A stretch of DNA of 64,000 nt from positions 558,001 to 622,000 of the forward strand of contig NZ_CP061307.1 of NCBI RefSeq assembly GCF_018687895.1, read 5' to 3'. This document shows, one piece after another, positions 46,465-55,168 of this stretch. Made by a program: the position numbers and the translations under genes. Below the pieces are notes generated by a model, which saw only the letters and a program-made list of their open reading frames with translations, did no database searches and had not been told where the DNA came from. The first letter of the stretch is position 1. Every line of letters begins with the position of its first letter. This DNA is from Polynucleobacter sp. JS-JIR-II-50. GTDB lineage: Bacteria; Pseudomonadota; Gammaproteobacteria; Burkholderiales; Burkholderiaceae.

Positions 46465-47165
46465 ACGGCGCAGTACTTCTGCTGAATCTCATCATTGTTC
46501 AAAAGGTTCTGAGCAGTGTCATGAAAAACAATCTCGCCTTGATCAAGAATGTAGGCGCGGTCAGAAATTTTCAGAGCCTGTTGAACATTTTGCTCTACCA
46601 GCAGAATAGTTAAGCCTTCTTGCTTTAGTTTGGCAAATAGCTCAAACATCTCTTCAACCAAGACCGGCATGATACCTTCTGAGGGCTCATCAAGCAGAAT
46701 GACTTTAGGTTTCCCAATCATTGCTCTAGCAATGGCAAGCATTTGTTGCTCACCGCCGGACATCGAAGTGCCGTCTTGATGTAAACGCTCTTTCAGTCTG
46801 GGGAAGGTTTCAGCAATCTCATCAACCAATGCACTCATATCGCCTGAATTCTTCTTAGCGATCACCCCAAGCTCTAGGTTTTCTTTGACAGTCAGCCCGG
46901 GAACAATACGGCGATCCTCTGGAACATATGCCAGGCCTAAATGAAAGCGCTCGTGAGCAGGTAAATCTAAAAATGAAGTGCCATCAATGGATGCTTTTCC
47001 TTGACGTTTAGATAGTAGCCCCATCAGAGACCGTAGGGTAGTAGTTTTGCCAGCACCATTACGGCCCATCAAAGTAACGATCTCACCTTTGTTCACTTCA
47101 AGTGAGATGCCTTGCAATACGTGACTGCGGTCATACCAAGCGTTTAAGTTTTCTACACGCAACAT
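46461..47165 (-). CDS. livF: Branched-chain-type ABC transporter ATP-binding protein
   Basis: 234 residues, LivF subfamily. Walker A GRNGAGKTTTLRSLMG, signature MSGGEQQMLAIARAM, Walker B VILLDEPSEGI, and the LivF-typical YVPEDRRIVPGLTVKENL. Energises import with LivG at the cytoplasmic face. Last gene of the minus-strand importer run; 14 bases after livG. Context next to aromatic-type oxygenase genes suggests that the cargo may not be branched-chain amino acids. Confidence 0.9.
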   Translation of the reverse strand: MLRVENLNAWYDRSHVLQGISLEVNKGEIVTLMGRNGAGKTTTLRSLMGLLSKRQGKASIDGTSFLDLPAHERFHLGLAYVPEDRRIVPGLTVKENLELGVIAKKNSGDMSALVDEIAETFPRLKERLHQDGTSMSGGEQQMLAIARAMIGKPKVILLDEPSEGIMPVLVEEMFELFAKLKQEGLTILLVEQNVQQALKISDRAYILDQGEIVFHDTAQNLLNNDEIQQKYCAV

Positions 47166-47179
47166 AGTTTGCTTTCTGA

Positions 47180-47935
47180 TTAACCTTGACCTAGGTACAC
47201 ACGACGTACCTCTGCATTATTTTGGATTTCTTCTGGGGTACCTTCTGCCAAGAACTCGCCATGGTGTAGAACGATGATGCGCTTGCACAGACCCATGATG
47301 AGTTTCATCTTGTGCTCAACCAAAATAACCGTACGCTCACTGGCGAGTGTGCGAATTAATTCCATCATGACCAAAGTTTCTTCTGGAGACATACCGGCAG
47401 TGGGTTCATCTAGCAATAGAAGGCTAGGGTTACAGGCTAATGCCATCGCAATTTCAAGAGCGCGCTGCTGGCCATGCGCTAAGTCACCTGTTTTCTTATT
47501 ACGTAAGTGCTCTAGATTGACTCGATGCAGTAATTCATCGGCGATCTCAATTGGCTTTTGATAGCTTTGCGCATTACGGAGGAAGTTGTAACGCGCTGTT
47601 TCCATCTGTGCTGCTACGCGAATATTCTCATGAACGCTGAGCTGCTTAAAGACATTGGTAATTTGAAAGCTTTTAGAAATGCCAATGCGAGCAAATTCAT
47701 GCTGCTGCATACCAGTAATATCTTTGCCATTAAATAGAATTTGACCGCTGGATGGTGGGAATGCGCCACTTAAGACATTAAAGAAGGTGCTTTTGCCTGC
47801 GCCATTTGGGCCAATAATCGCTGTAAGCGTTCCAGGCATAAAGCTAGTGGATACATCCTGCAATGCTTTGAACTTACCAAAGCTCTTGCTGACATGACGC
47901 GCTTCAAGAATAGGGGTTGTAGTTGCGCTATTCAT
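47180..47935 (-). CDS. livG: Branched-chain-type ABC transporter ATP-binding protein
   Basis: 251 residues from the ATG that overlaps the livM stop (TAATG); a longer frame inside livM is unlikely. Walker A GPNGAGKSTFFNVLSG, the long LivG insertion with VFKQLSVHENIRVAAQ, signature region LAHGQQRALEIAMAL, Walker B LLLLDEPTAGM and ILVEHKMKLIMGLC. Partner of LivF. Confidence 0.9.
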   Translation of the reverse strand: MNSATTTPILEARHVSKSFGKFKALQDVSTSFMPGTLTAIIGPNGAGKSTFFNVLSGAFPPSSGQILFNGKDITGMQQHEFARIGISKSFQITNVFKQLSVHENIRVAAQMETARYNFLRNAQSYQKPIEIADELLHRVNLEHLRNKKTGDLAHGQQRALEIAMALACNPSLLLLDEPTAGMSPEETLVMMELIRTLASERTVILVEHKMKLIMGLCKRIIVLHHGEFLAEGTPEEIQNNAEVRRVYLGQG

Positions 47936-48894
47936 TATTTCGAATCCTGATTGATTTGTAGCTTGCTCAGAATGGTTCCCCAAATGCCTTTAGGGAAGAA
48001 CAGCACAAAGAACATGAACACTAAGCCAACGACAGCCATCCAATGCTTAGTGAAGGTAGTTACAACATCTTCCAAATAGAGCATGACTGCTGCGCCGATG
48101 AATGGACCAAAGAAAGTGCCCATTCCACCGAGAATACTCATCATGACTGCCTGACCAGACTGTAGATAGTGCAAAGAATCAATTGGCACGATAGAGAGAT
48201 GGAGGGCGCGTAATGAGCCTGCCAAGCCACAAATCGCCGCCGACAATACGAAGACCAATAGTTTGGTGCGAGCTACGTCAAATCCACAAGCCGCAGCACG
48301 CTTTTCGTTCTCGCGGATTGCTTCCATCACAGCGCCTAAGGGTGAGCTCAGGATACGAGAAATAAGCCAAATCGCAATAACCACAAAGAAAAGAATAATG
48401 TAGTACTTGATCAATGGATTTAAGAAGTCAACCGGGATGCCTAGGATGTTGAATTCATCCACGCGGACGCCTCGTAAACCATTCTCACCACCAGTAAGGC
48501 TCTCTGCCTTATAGAAGATGTAGTACACAATTTGACCGAGCGCTAAGGTCACCATGGAGAAGTAGATGCCACGAGTGCGAATGGCGAGGTAGCCCATGAT
48601 GAGTCCGCCAATAGCGGCGCCAATAATGCCAACCAGAATGGCAGCACCCCAAGGTACACCATAGTGAACAATGGCTATGCCGGTGAGGTAGCTACCAATA
48701 CCTAGAAAGGCTGCATGACCAAAGGATAGTAGACCCATGTAACCAAACAGTAAGTTAAAGCCCATGGCGAATAAACCAAAGATCAAAATATTGATTGCCA
48801 GAGCTTCATACGGCATGATGAATGGGAAAATTGCTAAGAATAGCGTGCAAGCTAGTACGCGATGACGTGCAATAAGTTGGAAAAATGAATTCAT
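47935..48894 (-). CDS. livM: Branched-chain-type ABC transporter permease
   Basis: 319 residues, about eight to nine membrane segments. LivM features: LLFGYMGLLSFGHAAFLGIGSYLTGI, and the cytoplasmic EAA-like loop SPLGAVMEAIRENEKRAAACGFDVARTKLLVFVLSA. Lies 14 bases after livH and overlaps livG by one base. Confidence 0.92.
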   Translation of the reverse strand: MNSFFQLIARHRVLACTLFLAIFPFIMPYEALAINILIFGLFAMGFNLLFGYMGLLSFGHAAFLGIGSYLTGIAIVHYGVPWGAAILVGIIGAAIGGLIMGYLAIRTRGIYFSMVTLALGQIVYYIFYKAESLTGGENGLRGVRVDEFNILGIPVDFLNPLIKYYIILFFVVIAIWLISRILSSPLGAVMEAIRENEKRAAACGFDVARTKLLVFVLSAAICGLAGSLRALHLSIVPIDSLHYLQSGQAVMMSILGGMGTFFGPFIGAAVMLYLEDVVTTFTKHWMAVVGLVFMFFVLFFPKGIWGTILSKLQINQDSK

Positions 48895-48908
48895 AAATAT
48901 TCGGAGCC

Positions 48909-49793
48909 TTAGCCCATCGCTCCTGCTTTGCCAAATAAACCTTGTGGGCGAATTAACAGCACTACAGCCATCAGTACAAAAATAGAAAGCTCTGCTAACT
49001 CGGGGAAGAAGAGGGAGGTCATGCTATAGACCACGCCCACTAATAAGCCGGCCACCACTGCGCCGACTGGAGAGCCCATGCCGCCTACAACGGTCACTAC
49101 AAAAGATTCCGCCAGAATGGGAATGCCCATCTCTGGATTGACTGAGCGTGTTGGTGAGGCAAGAATTCCTGAAAGGCCGGCAATTGCGCAACCTAATCCA
49201 AAAACCAAAAGCCAAACCTTAGCAATATCAATGCCTAAGACCTTCACAATTTCTTGGTCAGCAGCGCCGGCTTTAATGATGAGGCCATAACGTGTCTTTT
49301 GAATAAAGAACCAAACACCCAAAATAACGACTGCAGTTGCCGCAATAAGGAAGAGGCGATATTTAGGGAAATAACCAATGCCTACATTCACTGTTCCGCC
49401 GAGTCCTTCTGGGGTAATTGAAGGTAAGCCTTCGATCCCAAAGGTAACGCGCATCACTTCAATCAGGACGTATGAAAGTCCAAAGGTGAGTAGTAAAGGG
49501 TAATCTAGGCCGCGCCCATAGAGTGGCCTGACCAAAAAACGTTCAGTGACAAGCCCTATGCCGCCGGTAAGTAGTGGCGTTAGTACTAGGCTGAACCAAA
49601 AGCTTCCCGTGATGCCTAAGAAGTACACGCCTAAAAATGCGCCCACCATAAAGAAGGCACCATGTGCAAAGTTCACCACGTTCAGCATGCCAAAAATAAG
49701 GCATAGGCCAAGGGCTAAAAGTGCATAAATACTACCTAAGGCGATGCCCGTAAGCAGTTGCATGCAGAGAAGTTCAAATGTAAGACCGGTCAT
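48909..49793 (-). CDS. livH: Branched-chain-type ABC transporter permease
   Basis: 294 residues from ATG 49793 (MTGLTFELLCMQLLTGIALGSIYALLALG). The frame stays open for 24 codons upstream, but that stretch is the terminator region and would not be coding. LivH signature GLCLIFGMLNVVNFAHGAFFMVGAF and the cytoplasmic loop TRYGLIIKAGAADQEIVKVLGIDIAK are present. It is separated from livK by two hairpins, one of them a full terminator. Confidence 0.9.
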   Translation of the reverse strand: MTGLTFELLCMQLLTGIALGSIYALLALGLCLIFGMLNVVNFAHGAFFMVGAFLGVYFLGITGSFWFSLVLTPLLTGGIGLVTERFLVRPLYGRGLDYPLLLTFGLSYVLIEVMRVTFGIEGLPSITPEGLGGTVNVGIGYFPKYRLFLIAATAVVILGVWFFIQKTRYGLIIKAGAADQEIVKVLGIDIAKVWLLVFGLGCAIAGLSGILASPTRSVNPEMGIPILAESFVVTVVGGMGSPVGAVVAGLLVGVVYSMTSLFFPELAELSIFVLMAVVLLIRPQGLFGKAGAMG

Positions 49794-49805
49794 AAATGTA
49801 TTCAG

Positions 49806-49840
49806 AAAAAACTCCCCTTTACCTAATGGTGCGGGGGAGT
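49806..49840 (-). terminator. Rho-independent terminator between livK and livH
   Basis: Read on the minus strand, ACTCCCC (49840-49834) pairs with GGGGAGT (49817-49811), followed at once by TTTTTT. It lies downstream of the livK stop and just ahead of livH, so it would cut livHMGF expression below livK. Confidence 0.8.
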
Positions 49841-49843
49841 GGA

Positions 49844-49870
49844 TCAGGGTGAATGAGTTATCCACCCTGA
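49844..49870 (-). other. Second hairpin directly after livK
   Basis: Perfect 8-bp stem TCAGGGTG (plus-strand 49844-49851) with CACCCTGA (49863-49870), 11-base loop, between the livK stop and the terminator. It may stabilise the 3' end of the livK transcript against exonucleases. Confidence 0.6.
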
Positions 49871-49880
49871 AATTTTAAGA

Positions 49881-51116
49881 TTAGGCTTTGTGACCTAGCT
49901 CTGCGCATGAACGCATGTTTTTCTCAGTGGTAGGTTCGATCGTCAAAATATTGAAGACGTCGTACTTGTCTTTCATATTCTTAGATTTAGACTCTACGAT
50001 GATGACGGTTTGCACGGCCTGATGGTCGCACTTACGATAGTACTCAGGCCCCTTGTACCAGTCGTACTTCATATTCTCCATGGCTGCAACCACTTTTAGG
50101 GTATCGGTTGATTTTGCAATCTTCACCCCAGCCAATACGCTCTTCACACCCGCATAACCAAGTGCGCCGTAGTCAGATGGCACAGAGCCGTTATACATTT
50201 TGCGGAAAGCATCGTTAAATGTTTTTGCAGTCGGAATACGATCCTCAAGGCCCCAGTAATAAGAAGTGCCGCCGATGATGCCTTCAAAAGCTTCTGGTCC
50301 ACCAGCAAGACGTGAGGTGTAAAGCAGTACCGGTGTCACAATCTTCATGCTAGATTTAAGGCCAAAGTCAGTACATTGTTTAGCGGCGTTAACCAAGTCG
50401 CGACCAAAGTTACAGAGCACCAAAATGTCTGGGTTCAAAGCTTTAATACGTGGCAAGAAGGCGGAGTAATCAGATGCGCCCAATGGGTGACGAATATCAG
50501 CCAAAGTAGTTGCGCCCATTTCTTTACCGGCACGCTCAAAAGCACGAACCATTTCATGGCCGTAAGCATAGTCAGCTGTTAAGAACACAATCTTTTTACC
50601 AAAACGGGGAATGGAGTAGCGCGCTACTGCACCAGCAGTCATCGTTGGGTTTAGTGCTTCGTGGAATGTATAAACGCTCCAGTCTTTCGCTTCGTTAATC
50701 GCATCAGATTGACTAATGGAATTAAAAAGAACCTTACGCTCTTTGCAAACGGCATTGATGGAGAGCTGTGTCGCTGCAGAAAGTGAGCCAACGACAAAGT
50801 TCACTTTATCTTTTTCAATCAACTCTAATGTACGTGTTGCAGCTTCACCAGGATTGAGTTTGTCGTCGCGTACTAAAAGCTCTGCTTTGCGTCCGTTAAA
50901 CCCACCTGCATCGTTAAATTCTTTAATAGCTAGTTCAGCGGCTTTCACCTGATCCTGAGCTTCTGCTGAGAAGGGTCCTGTCAACGGTGTCGGAAAGCCA
51001 ATCTTAATAGTATCGGCTTGAGCGTTTGCAACATTTAGCCAAAGTGGTGTGCTTGCAGCTGCAGCTCCACCAATCAACATCTGTCGTCTTGTTTGATTCG
51101 TTACTTTTTGTTTCAT
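49881..51116 (-). CDS. livK: Branched-chain-type ABC transporter substrate-binding protein, Tat-like signal
   Basis: 411 residues from ATG 51116, six bases after a strong GGAGGAG; an in-frame ATG five codons earlier overlaps that site. Signal TRRQMLIGGAAAASTPLWLNVANAQA has a twin-Arg before the hydrophobic stretch, then the type I periplasmic-binding fold begins (DTIKIGFPTPLTGPFSAEAQDQVKAAELAIKEFNDAGGF). The ligand cannot be read; neighbours (FAD monooxygenase, Mo hydroxylase) favour an aromatic or heterocyclic acid or amide. Confidence 0.88.
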   Translation of the reverse strand: MKQKVTNQTRRQMLIGGAAAASTPLWLNVANAQADTIKIGFPTPLTGPFSAEAQDQVKAAELAIKEFNDAGGFNGRKAELLVRDDKLNPGEAATRTLELIEKDKVNFVVGSLSAATQLSINAVCKERKVLFNSISQSDAINEAKDWSVYTFHEALNPTMTAGAVARYSIPRFGKKIVFLTADYAYGHEMVRAFERAGKEMGATTLADIRHPLGASDYSAFLPRIKALNPDILVLCNFGRDLVNAAKQCTDFGLKSSMKIVTPVLLYTSRLAGGPEAFEGIIGGTSYYWGLEDRIPTAKTFNDAFRKMYNGSVPSDYGALGYAGVKSVLAGVKIAKSTDTLKVVAAMENMKYDWYKGPEYYRKCDHQAVQTVIIVESKSKNMKDKYDVFNILTIEPTTEKNMRSCAELGHKA

Positions 51117-51191
51117 GGTTGTCTCCTCCATATAAAACTTTGTTAAATAAGAATACTTTTTATTGTTTTAAATCTTAACTGAATGCGCCTT

Positions 51192-52433
51192 TTAATGTGC
51201 GGATTCAGGCACTGCTTTCCCTTGAGCTAATAGATCGCTGATATCAATTGCGGTTTCCGCCATAACAGTATCGGCATTTCTTTTTAACTTCTCGTTATCC
51301 CTATTGCCCTTGCTTCCTTGGGCTTGCATATAGCGACCCAAATACTGGGCTCTAGCCACTACTTGTTGACCTAGCTTTAAGCGCTCTTCGCTATATGCAT
51401 TGAGGGCTGCTGGAGTAGCGCCATGCGCGGCAATATGCTTAGCTATCACAATAGCTTCATCACCAGCCTTAGTGACACCCATTCCTACGTGTGGTCTACC
51501 AACAAAAGCAGCATCACCCATGAGCGCGATTCTGCCAAAGACAATTTGTTCGGAGCGTACGTCATAAATGGCTTGTAAAAATGGAGCGGCTGTTTTTTCT
51601 AATATTTCTGCGTATTGTGGCGCCAAAATCTCCTGTGCGACTTTGCGCATGTGAGCAATATGCTTCCAAGACACTTTAAGGGGTGGGATACCAGTGGGGT
51701 AGTGATGACCATCATCATCTGTGAGAAGGCTTACCAACTCCTCCTGCTCTGAGGCCGGGCGATACCAAACAAAGTTATAGCGACGCTTTCCTGGGCGAGT
51801 GTCATTGCCAGAGCCAGCAACTGGGTAACCCAGCATTTGCTCGCCATTGGGTAAGCAAAAGCCAAAGCGATTAAATAAGGTATCCAAAGTATTGCTTGAT
51901 AAGCAGGCTTCGTCACAAACGCCACGCCAAGCTATATAGCCGGCATATTCAGGTTGAATCTGTGGCGCGACTTGCGCTCGCACTGCAGAGCGTATGCCAT
52001 CGGATGCAATGAGCAATTCAGCATCATATTGGCAGCCGTCTTCACAAAGCACCTGTACAGCGTTCGCATCTTGCGTAACCGACTTCACGGTCTTGCCTTG
52101 AAGGTAGCGCTCGCTTGGAAAGCTTTCTTTGAGCATGTGATACAGGCGACTCCAGGAGGTTAATACTTGAGGTAACTCCATTTCGCCCAAGCTTTGACCA
52201 TCAGCACCCAAAGTGACGCGCTTGTTCACGGGTACGCCGAGTGTTTCATCAACGGTGACTCCAGCAGCACGAAGTGCTTCAGCTAAAGCATCGTGGGTCA
52301 CAATACCGGCACCACGACCGTCCAAGGACCCAACAGTCTTTTCTAGCAAAGTAACGTCATGCCCTTGCCGCAGCAAAATATTTGCCACAAATAAACCGCC
52401 AAGAGAGCCACCTACAACTAGGATTTTTGCCAT
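51192..52433 (-). CDS. FAD-dependent monooxygenase resembling 2,6-dihydroxypyridine 3-hydroxylase
   Basis: 413 residues from ATG 52433 (MAKILVVGGSLGGLFVANILL, the FAD GxGxxG-type motif). Further PHBH-family blocks: LLIASDGIRSAVR, AGYIAWRGVCDEA, RRYNFVWYRPA and LMGDAAFVGRPHVGMGVTKAGDEA. The AGYxxWRGV, FxWY and GDAA-x-RPH set resembles DhpH of the nicotine pathway and related heteroaromatic hydroxylases. It likely hydroxylates a ring using NAD(P)H and O2; exact substrate unknown. Nine bases after the VOC gene and upstream of livK by 75 bases. Confidence 0.82.
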   Translation of the reverse strand: MAKILVVGGSLGGLFVANILLRQGHDVTLLEKTVGSLDGRGAGIVTHDALAEALRAAGVTVDETLGVPVNKRVTLGADGQSLGEMELPQVLTSWSRLYHMLKESFPSERYLQGKTVKSVTQDANAVQVLCEDGCQYDAELLIASDGIRSAVRAQVAPQIQPEYAGYIAWRGVCDEACLSSNTLDTLFNRFGFCLPNGEQMLGYPVAGSGNDTRPGKRRYNFVWYRPASEQEELVSLLTDDDGHHYPTGIPPLKVSWKHIAHMRKVAQEILAPQYAEILEKTAAPFLQAIYDVRSEQIVFGRIALMGDAAFVGRPHVGMGVTKAGDEAIVIAKHIAAHGATPAALNAYSEERLKLGQQVVARAQYLGRYMQAQGSKGNRDNEKLKRNADTVMAETAIDISDLLAQGKAVPESAH

Positions 52434-52442
52434 CAATAACCC

Positions 52443-52901
52443 CTAGGCCGCTTTCGCATCTAGAGCGGTTTTTTCTGCTGCAGGATAGTTCAACTCGATA
52501 ACAATGCCATTAGGATCGTCTAAAAATATTTGGTGGAGCCCTATGACTGGTACGGTTCGTTCACGATAAGAAACGTTTAATTTTTTGAGAAGCGCAATTT
52601 TTTCTTCCAGGCCGGTTGCAAAAAAAGCAATGTGATCAACAGCTCCAGATCCATGAAGCGAACTAGGGTCGCGCTCACCTAAATATTTTTTTAGTCCGTT
52701 CGGATCATTTTTGTCAATAGCAATGAGGTGCAAGACCGCATTAGCCCAGCTACTCTCATCACCGTTATAGAGCCAGACACCTGGGAATGGGAACTCTGGT
52801 CTAGGGCCGACTGTAAGGCCAAGTAGCTTGCTATAGAAGTCAGTAGTTTTTTCGATCTCTAGACTGCGAATGGAGAAGTGATTCAGGCTTAAGTTAGACA
52901 T
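52443..52901 (-). CDS. VOC-family (glyoxalase/extradiol-dioxygenase fold) protein
   Basis: 152 residues with the paired beta-alpha-beta-beta-beta modules of the vicinal oxygen chelate fold: LNHFSIRSLEIEKTTDFYSKLLGLTVGPRPEFPFPGVWLYNG, then AVDHIAFFATGLEEKIALLKK and FLDDPNGIVIELNYP. His at LNHFSI, His at VDHIAF and Glu in VIELNY are the usual metal ligands. It may be a ring-cleavage or isomerase partner of the adjacent monooxygenase; which one is not clear. Confidence 0.82.
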   Translation of the reverse strand: MSNLSLNHFSIRSLEIEKTTDFYSKLLGLTVGPRPEFPFPGVWLYNGDESSWANAVLHLIAIDKNDPNGLKKYLGERDPSSLHGSGAVDHIAFFATGLEEKIALLKKLNVSYRERTVPVIGLHQIFLDDPNGIVIELNYPAAEKTALDAKAA

Positions 52902-52915
52902 GGATACCCTTTGAA

Positions 52916-53608
52916 TTAAGCAAACAGTGATTTAGCAGAGTGGAGGTATGACTGCACTCGGTCGCGAATGATTTCTTGTTCTGTATTGGGGCTCTCAGCC
53001 GCATAGATGGCTTGCCCGTAGATCCAGCGTCTCATGCCGATATAGAAAACGCCACCATGCAATCCCATGAGAAATTCAAGCTCACGCTGCGTGGGCTTTG
53101 ATGTATCGGATCTACCGCAATACTTACGAGTTTCACGAATGAGTCTCGGTAATAAGCGCGTGCGCAAAAGTTCGAAGAAGCGATCGCTAATAGAGTGATC
53201 ACTTAAGCCAGAAAAAATCAAAATACGCACAAAGTCATAAGTTAAGACTGTGTTGGAGTAATCCAAATAGAACGCATTGAATTTTTCCTCAGGAGTGAGT
53301 GTGTCGTCATCCAACAACTCTTCCCACTCCGGCTTCCAGCGAGATTCAAAGACCTCTTTGTAAACTTCTTGAATCAGCGCATCTTTGGTGGGGAAGTAGT
53401 GATAGAGCAGGGTATGAGTGATACCCAATTCTTTGGATAAATTTCTTAATTGGCCGTCGATGCCATTTCTAGCAAAGAACTGAATAGCACTATCCAATAT
53501 TTGGCGTTTCCGCTCGGCGGTCCCCATTCTTTTTCTGGTGGGCGCCATTGAGCCTTCTGAAATTTCAGCAGTATTTGGGCTAGTAACGCTATCTTCAGTA
53601 AAACGCAT
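52916..53608 (-). CDS. TetR-family transcriptional regulator
   Basis: 230 residues. TetR helix-turn-helix at about residues 30-80: RKRQILDSAIQFFARNGIDGQLRNLSKELGITHTLLYHYFPTKDALIQEVY. The C-terminal ligand domain is divergent and gives no effector clue. Start could be one of two later Met codons; the longest was kept. It heads the minus-strand VOC/monooxygenase/liv run and faces the Mo-hydroxylase genes, with a perfect palindrome in the shared promoter gap, so it probably controls both directions. Confidence 0.88.
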   Translation of the reverse strand: MRFTEDSVTSPNTAEISEGSMAPTRKRMGTAERKRQILDSAIQFFARNGIDGQLRNLSKELGITHTLLYHYFPTKDALIQEVYKEVFESRWKPEWEELLDDDTLTPEEKFNAFYLDYSNTVLTYDFVRILIFSGLSDHSISDRFFELLRTRLLPRLIRETRKYCGRSDTSKPTQRELEFLMGLHGGVFYIGMRRWIYGQAIYAAESPNTEQEIIRDRVQSYLHSAKSLFA

Positions 53609-53640
53609 GGATTCTCAGGGTTTATCCGAATTTGGACTTA

Positions 53641-53678
53641 TTGACCAAAAGTTAAATAATGGTACATTGTTGAACAAT
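53641..53678 (+). promoter_or_regulatory. Putative promoter and TetR operator of the Mo-hydroxylase operon
   Basis: TTGACC (53641-53646) and TACATT (53663-53668) at 16-base spacing form a plausible sigma-70 promoter toward the plus strand. The 13-base palindrome ATTGTT-G-AACAAT (53666-53678) overlaps its -10 element, the expected place for a repressor such as the divergent TetR protein. AAGGAG follows at 53711 before the first ATG. Confidence 0.55.
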
Positions 53679-53720
53679 TGGTAGATAAGACTCTATTCGT
53701 ACAAACCCCAAGGAGATCAA

Positions 53721-54197
53721 ATGGAATTAAATGGCGAGCAACTCATATCCGCTCCAATCCCTGAAGTGTGGAAGGGTTTGAACGATATTGACGTGCTGGC
53801 CAAGTCCATTCCTGGCTGTGAGGAGATCAGTCGCATCTCCCCGGAAGAGATTCATGCCAAGGTGATGTTCAAGATTGGGCCTGTTAGAGCCCGTTTTGCC
53901 GGGAAATTGCTCTTAAGCGACATCATTCCAGACCAGTCTTGCTCCATGGCCTTTGAGGGATCTGGCGGGGCGGCAGGGTTTGCCAAAGGTAAGTCACGAG
54001 TTGAGCTTAAGCAGACTGAGGGCGGTACTCTAGTTTCATATACGACCGAAGCCTCGATTGGCGGCAAGTTAGGTCAAATTGGTGGTCGCCTAATTAGCGC
54101 ATCAGCAAAAAAGATTGCAGACGATTTTTTTCAGAAGTTTGCAAAAGAATTAGGCGGGGAGACAGTGGCGTTGGAGTCAGACGTTGGCGGTAAATAA
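53721..54197 (+). CDS. CoxG-like SRPBCC protein of the Mo-hydroxylase operon
   Basis: 158 residues. Opens MELNGEQLISAPIPEVWKGLNDIDVLAKSIPGCEEI, the CoxG pattern, then KIGPVRARFAGKLLLSDI and the Gly-rich SIGGKLGQIGGRLISASAKKIADDFFQKF. CoxG of carboxydotrophs helps anchor or mature CO dehydrogenase at the membrane; homologues accompany many xanthine-oxidase-family enzymes. First gene of the plus-strand operon. Confidence 0.88.
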   Translation: MELNGEQLISAPIPEVWKGLNDIDVLAKSIPGCEEISRISPEEIHAKVMFKIGPVRARFAGKLLLSDIIPDQSCSMAFEGSGGAAGFAKGKSRVELKQTEGGTLVSYTTEASIGGKLGQIGGRLISASAKKIADDFFQKFAKELGGETVALESDVGGK

Positions 54198-54271
54198 AAA
54201 AGCAGTGTTAAAAAAGTAGCGCAAAAATAAAAAGCTAAAAAGCTTAATACATTGGTGGTGGAGGAGACGTA

Positions 54272-55126
54272 ATGAAATCTGCAGCATTTGATTATGTAAA
54301 GCCCAAGGCCTTACAAGAGGCTTTGTCTTTACTTGAGCAGGGCGGCGATGATGCGCAATTAATTGCGGGTGGGCAAACTTTATTGGCCACTTTGAATATG
54401 CGCTTGTCTGAGCCCACAGTGCTAATTGATATCACTGATATCGCTGAGCTCAAAGGTATTTCGGTGGTTGGAGATAGCTTGCGTATTGGCGCTCTAGTGA
54501 CTCATACTGAAATTGAAGATTCAGAATTAGTCGCAAAACATGCTCCACTTTTAAAAGCTGCCGCTCCACATATTGCGCATCGCGCTATTCGTAATCTCGG
54601 TACTTGGGGAGGTTCACTAGCATATGGTGACCCAGCCGCTGAATGGCCTGCTTGTAGCTTGACTCTGCGTGCCACCATGGTGATTCATGGTCCAGCAGGC
54701 GAGCGCCGAATTTCAGCAAACGATTTTTTCATTGACCTGTATACGACCTCATTAGAGCCCAATGAAATTCTCGTGGCGACTGAGATTCCATTGGCGAGCA
54801 AACAAGAAGTTTTCTATTTTCATGAGCTGGCTAGACGTCATGGCGATTACGCGGTTGCTGGTTTAGCCGCAGTTGCACAGAAGCAAGGTGATGTTTTGAC
54901 TCATTGCGCTTTCACATTCTTTTCGGTTGGCGCTACGCCAGTGATGGCAACTAAAGCACAGGATTTACTCAATGGCCAAAAACTCAACGATGAGTTGATT
55001 GCTAGGGCTGTAGCAGAAGTGCGTGATGAAATCGAAGCAATTGCAGACATAACCAATAGCGCAGAAGCGAAACAACATTTAATTGGTGTATTGCTTGAGC
55101 GTGGACTCAAGCACATGATTGCTTAA
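54272..55126 (+). CDS. Mo-hydroxylase FAD subunit (CoxM/CutM type)
   Basis: 284 residues. FAD-binding PCMH-fold motifs AGGQTLLATLNMRLSEP and HRAIRNLGTWGGSLAYGDPAAEWPA, the latter carrying the family's Thr/Gly-Gly-Ser-xx-x-x-DPAAE loop. Passes electrons from the Fe-S subunit to the external acceptor. A GGAGGAG ribosome site precedes the ATG. Followed by the 2Fe-2S gene after 42 bases. Confidence 0.92.
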   Translation: MKSAAFDYVKPKALQEALSLLEQGGDDAQLIAGGQTLLATLNMRLSEPTVLIDITDIAELKGISVVGDSLRIGALVTHTEIEDSELVAKHAPLLKAAAPHIAHRAIRNLGTWGGSLAYGDPAAEWPACSLTLRATMVIHGPAGERRISANDFFIDLYTTSLEPNEILVATEIPLASKQEVFYFHELARRHGDYAVAGLAAVAQKQGDVLTHCAFTFFSVGATPVMATKAQDLLNGQKLNDELIARAVAEVRDEIEAIADITNSAEAKQHLIGVLLERGLKHMIA

Positions 55127-55168
55127 TACTCAAACAGCAAACACCAGCAAAAGAATTCGGAGATCAAA

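Noticed and set aside
49794..49865. A 24-codon N-terminal extension of LivH
   Set aside because: The stretch consists of the livK terminator hairpins, so coding is very unlikely; the ATG at 49793 fits the family.
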